DNA of 5,633 nucleotides from Lachnospiraceae bacterium (GTDB taxonomy: Bacteria; Bacillota; Clostridia; Lachnospirales; Lachnospiraceae). The position numbers were made by a program, and so were the translations under genes. The notes beneath the pieces are model-generated. The model made no database searches, had not been told where the DNA came from, and saw nothing but the letters and a program-made list of their open reading frames with translations. Numbering within the stretch: the stretch's first letter is position 1; every line of letters starts with the position of its first letter. Location of the stretch: NCBI GenBank assembly GCA_900770535.1, contig CAAHDV010000168.1, forward strand, positions 1-5,633. The letters are read 5' to 3'. This document shows, in pieces, positions 5,605-5,633 of this stretch.

Positions 5605-5633
5605 AGATCGGAAGAGCGTCGTGCAGGGAAAGA
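5605..5633. other. Illumina adapter contamination at the contig end
   Basis: The last 29 bases begin AGATCGGAAGAGC, the common Illumina TruSeq adapter start, and continue GTCGTG then AGGGAAAGA as in the universal adapter read in reverse. The only difference is C for T at 5624. The hcp reading frame is perfect up to this point and is lost exactly here. This is library-construction sequence left in the assembly and should be trimmed. Confidence 0.97.

Noticed and set aside
5603..5605. In-frame stop suggesting that hcp is a pseudogene
   Set aside because: The stop uses the first base of adapter sequence; all upstream residues are conserved.
1..5633. CRISPR array, insertion sequence, integrase or attachment repeats
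   Set aside because: No regularly spaced repeats, transposase/integrase motifs or flanking duplications were seen on either strand.

Overview
The window looks like a whole short contig, probably from a metagenome or draft assembly of a gut-type Firmicute; Lachnospiraceae is my best guess. That guess rests on AGGAG-like ribosome binding sites, a tRNA without an encoded CCA, moderately high GC with G/C-ending codons, and an LRR / VWA-like / AAA+ gene set of a kind I associate with that family. No marker gene here proves it. Both ends are technical breaks. The left end cuts a tRNA gene, and the last 29 bases (5605-5633) match Illumina TruSeq adapter with one mismatch and are not genomic DNA.

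Layout: the 3' tail of a tRNA (1-18, probably tRNA-Gly) is followed by a strong intrinsic terminator (30-61). A 114-bp intergenic stretch then carries a plausible sigma-A promoter (exact TATAAT at 91-96). Four co-directional plus-strand genes follow with almost no spacing: a protein with BspA-type leucine-rich repeats plus an uncharacterised helical domain (176-1306); a DUF2201-type protein joining a putative metallopeptidase domain to a VWA-like domain (about 1326-2729); a MoxR-like AAA+ ATPase (about 2759-4252); and an MscS-family mechanosensitive channel (4259-5197). Convergent with them, only 12 bp away, is the C-terminal part of hcp (hybrid cluster protein / hydroxylamine reductase) on the minus strand, cut off by the contig end.

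How the genes may work together: a MoxR-type AAA+ ATPase beside a MIDAS-containing VWA protein is a known chaperone-like pairing (RavA-ViaA is the E. coli example), in which the ATPase remodels a target and the VWA protein acts as adaptor. Here the pair is preceded by an LRR protein that could supply target recognition, and followed by a membrane channel that could be a client, an effector or simply a co-transcribed gene. The metallopeptidase-like domain of the VWA protein keeps three His ligands but lacks the catalytic Glu of HExxH, which suggests a structural rather than proteolytic role. The LRR-VWA-AAA+ module is the most likely place for undescribed biology in this window. The functional link to MscS is inference from gene order alone.
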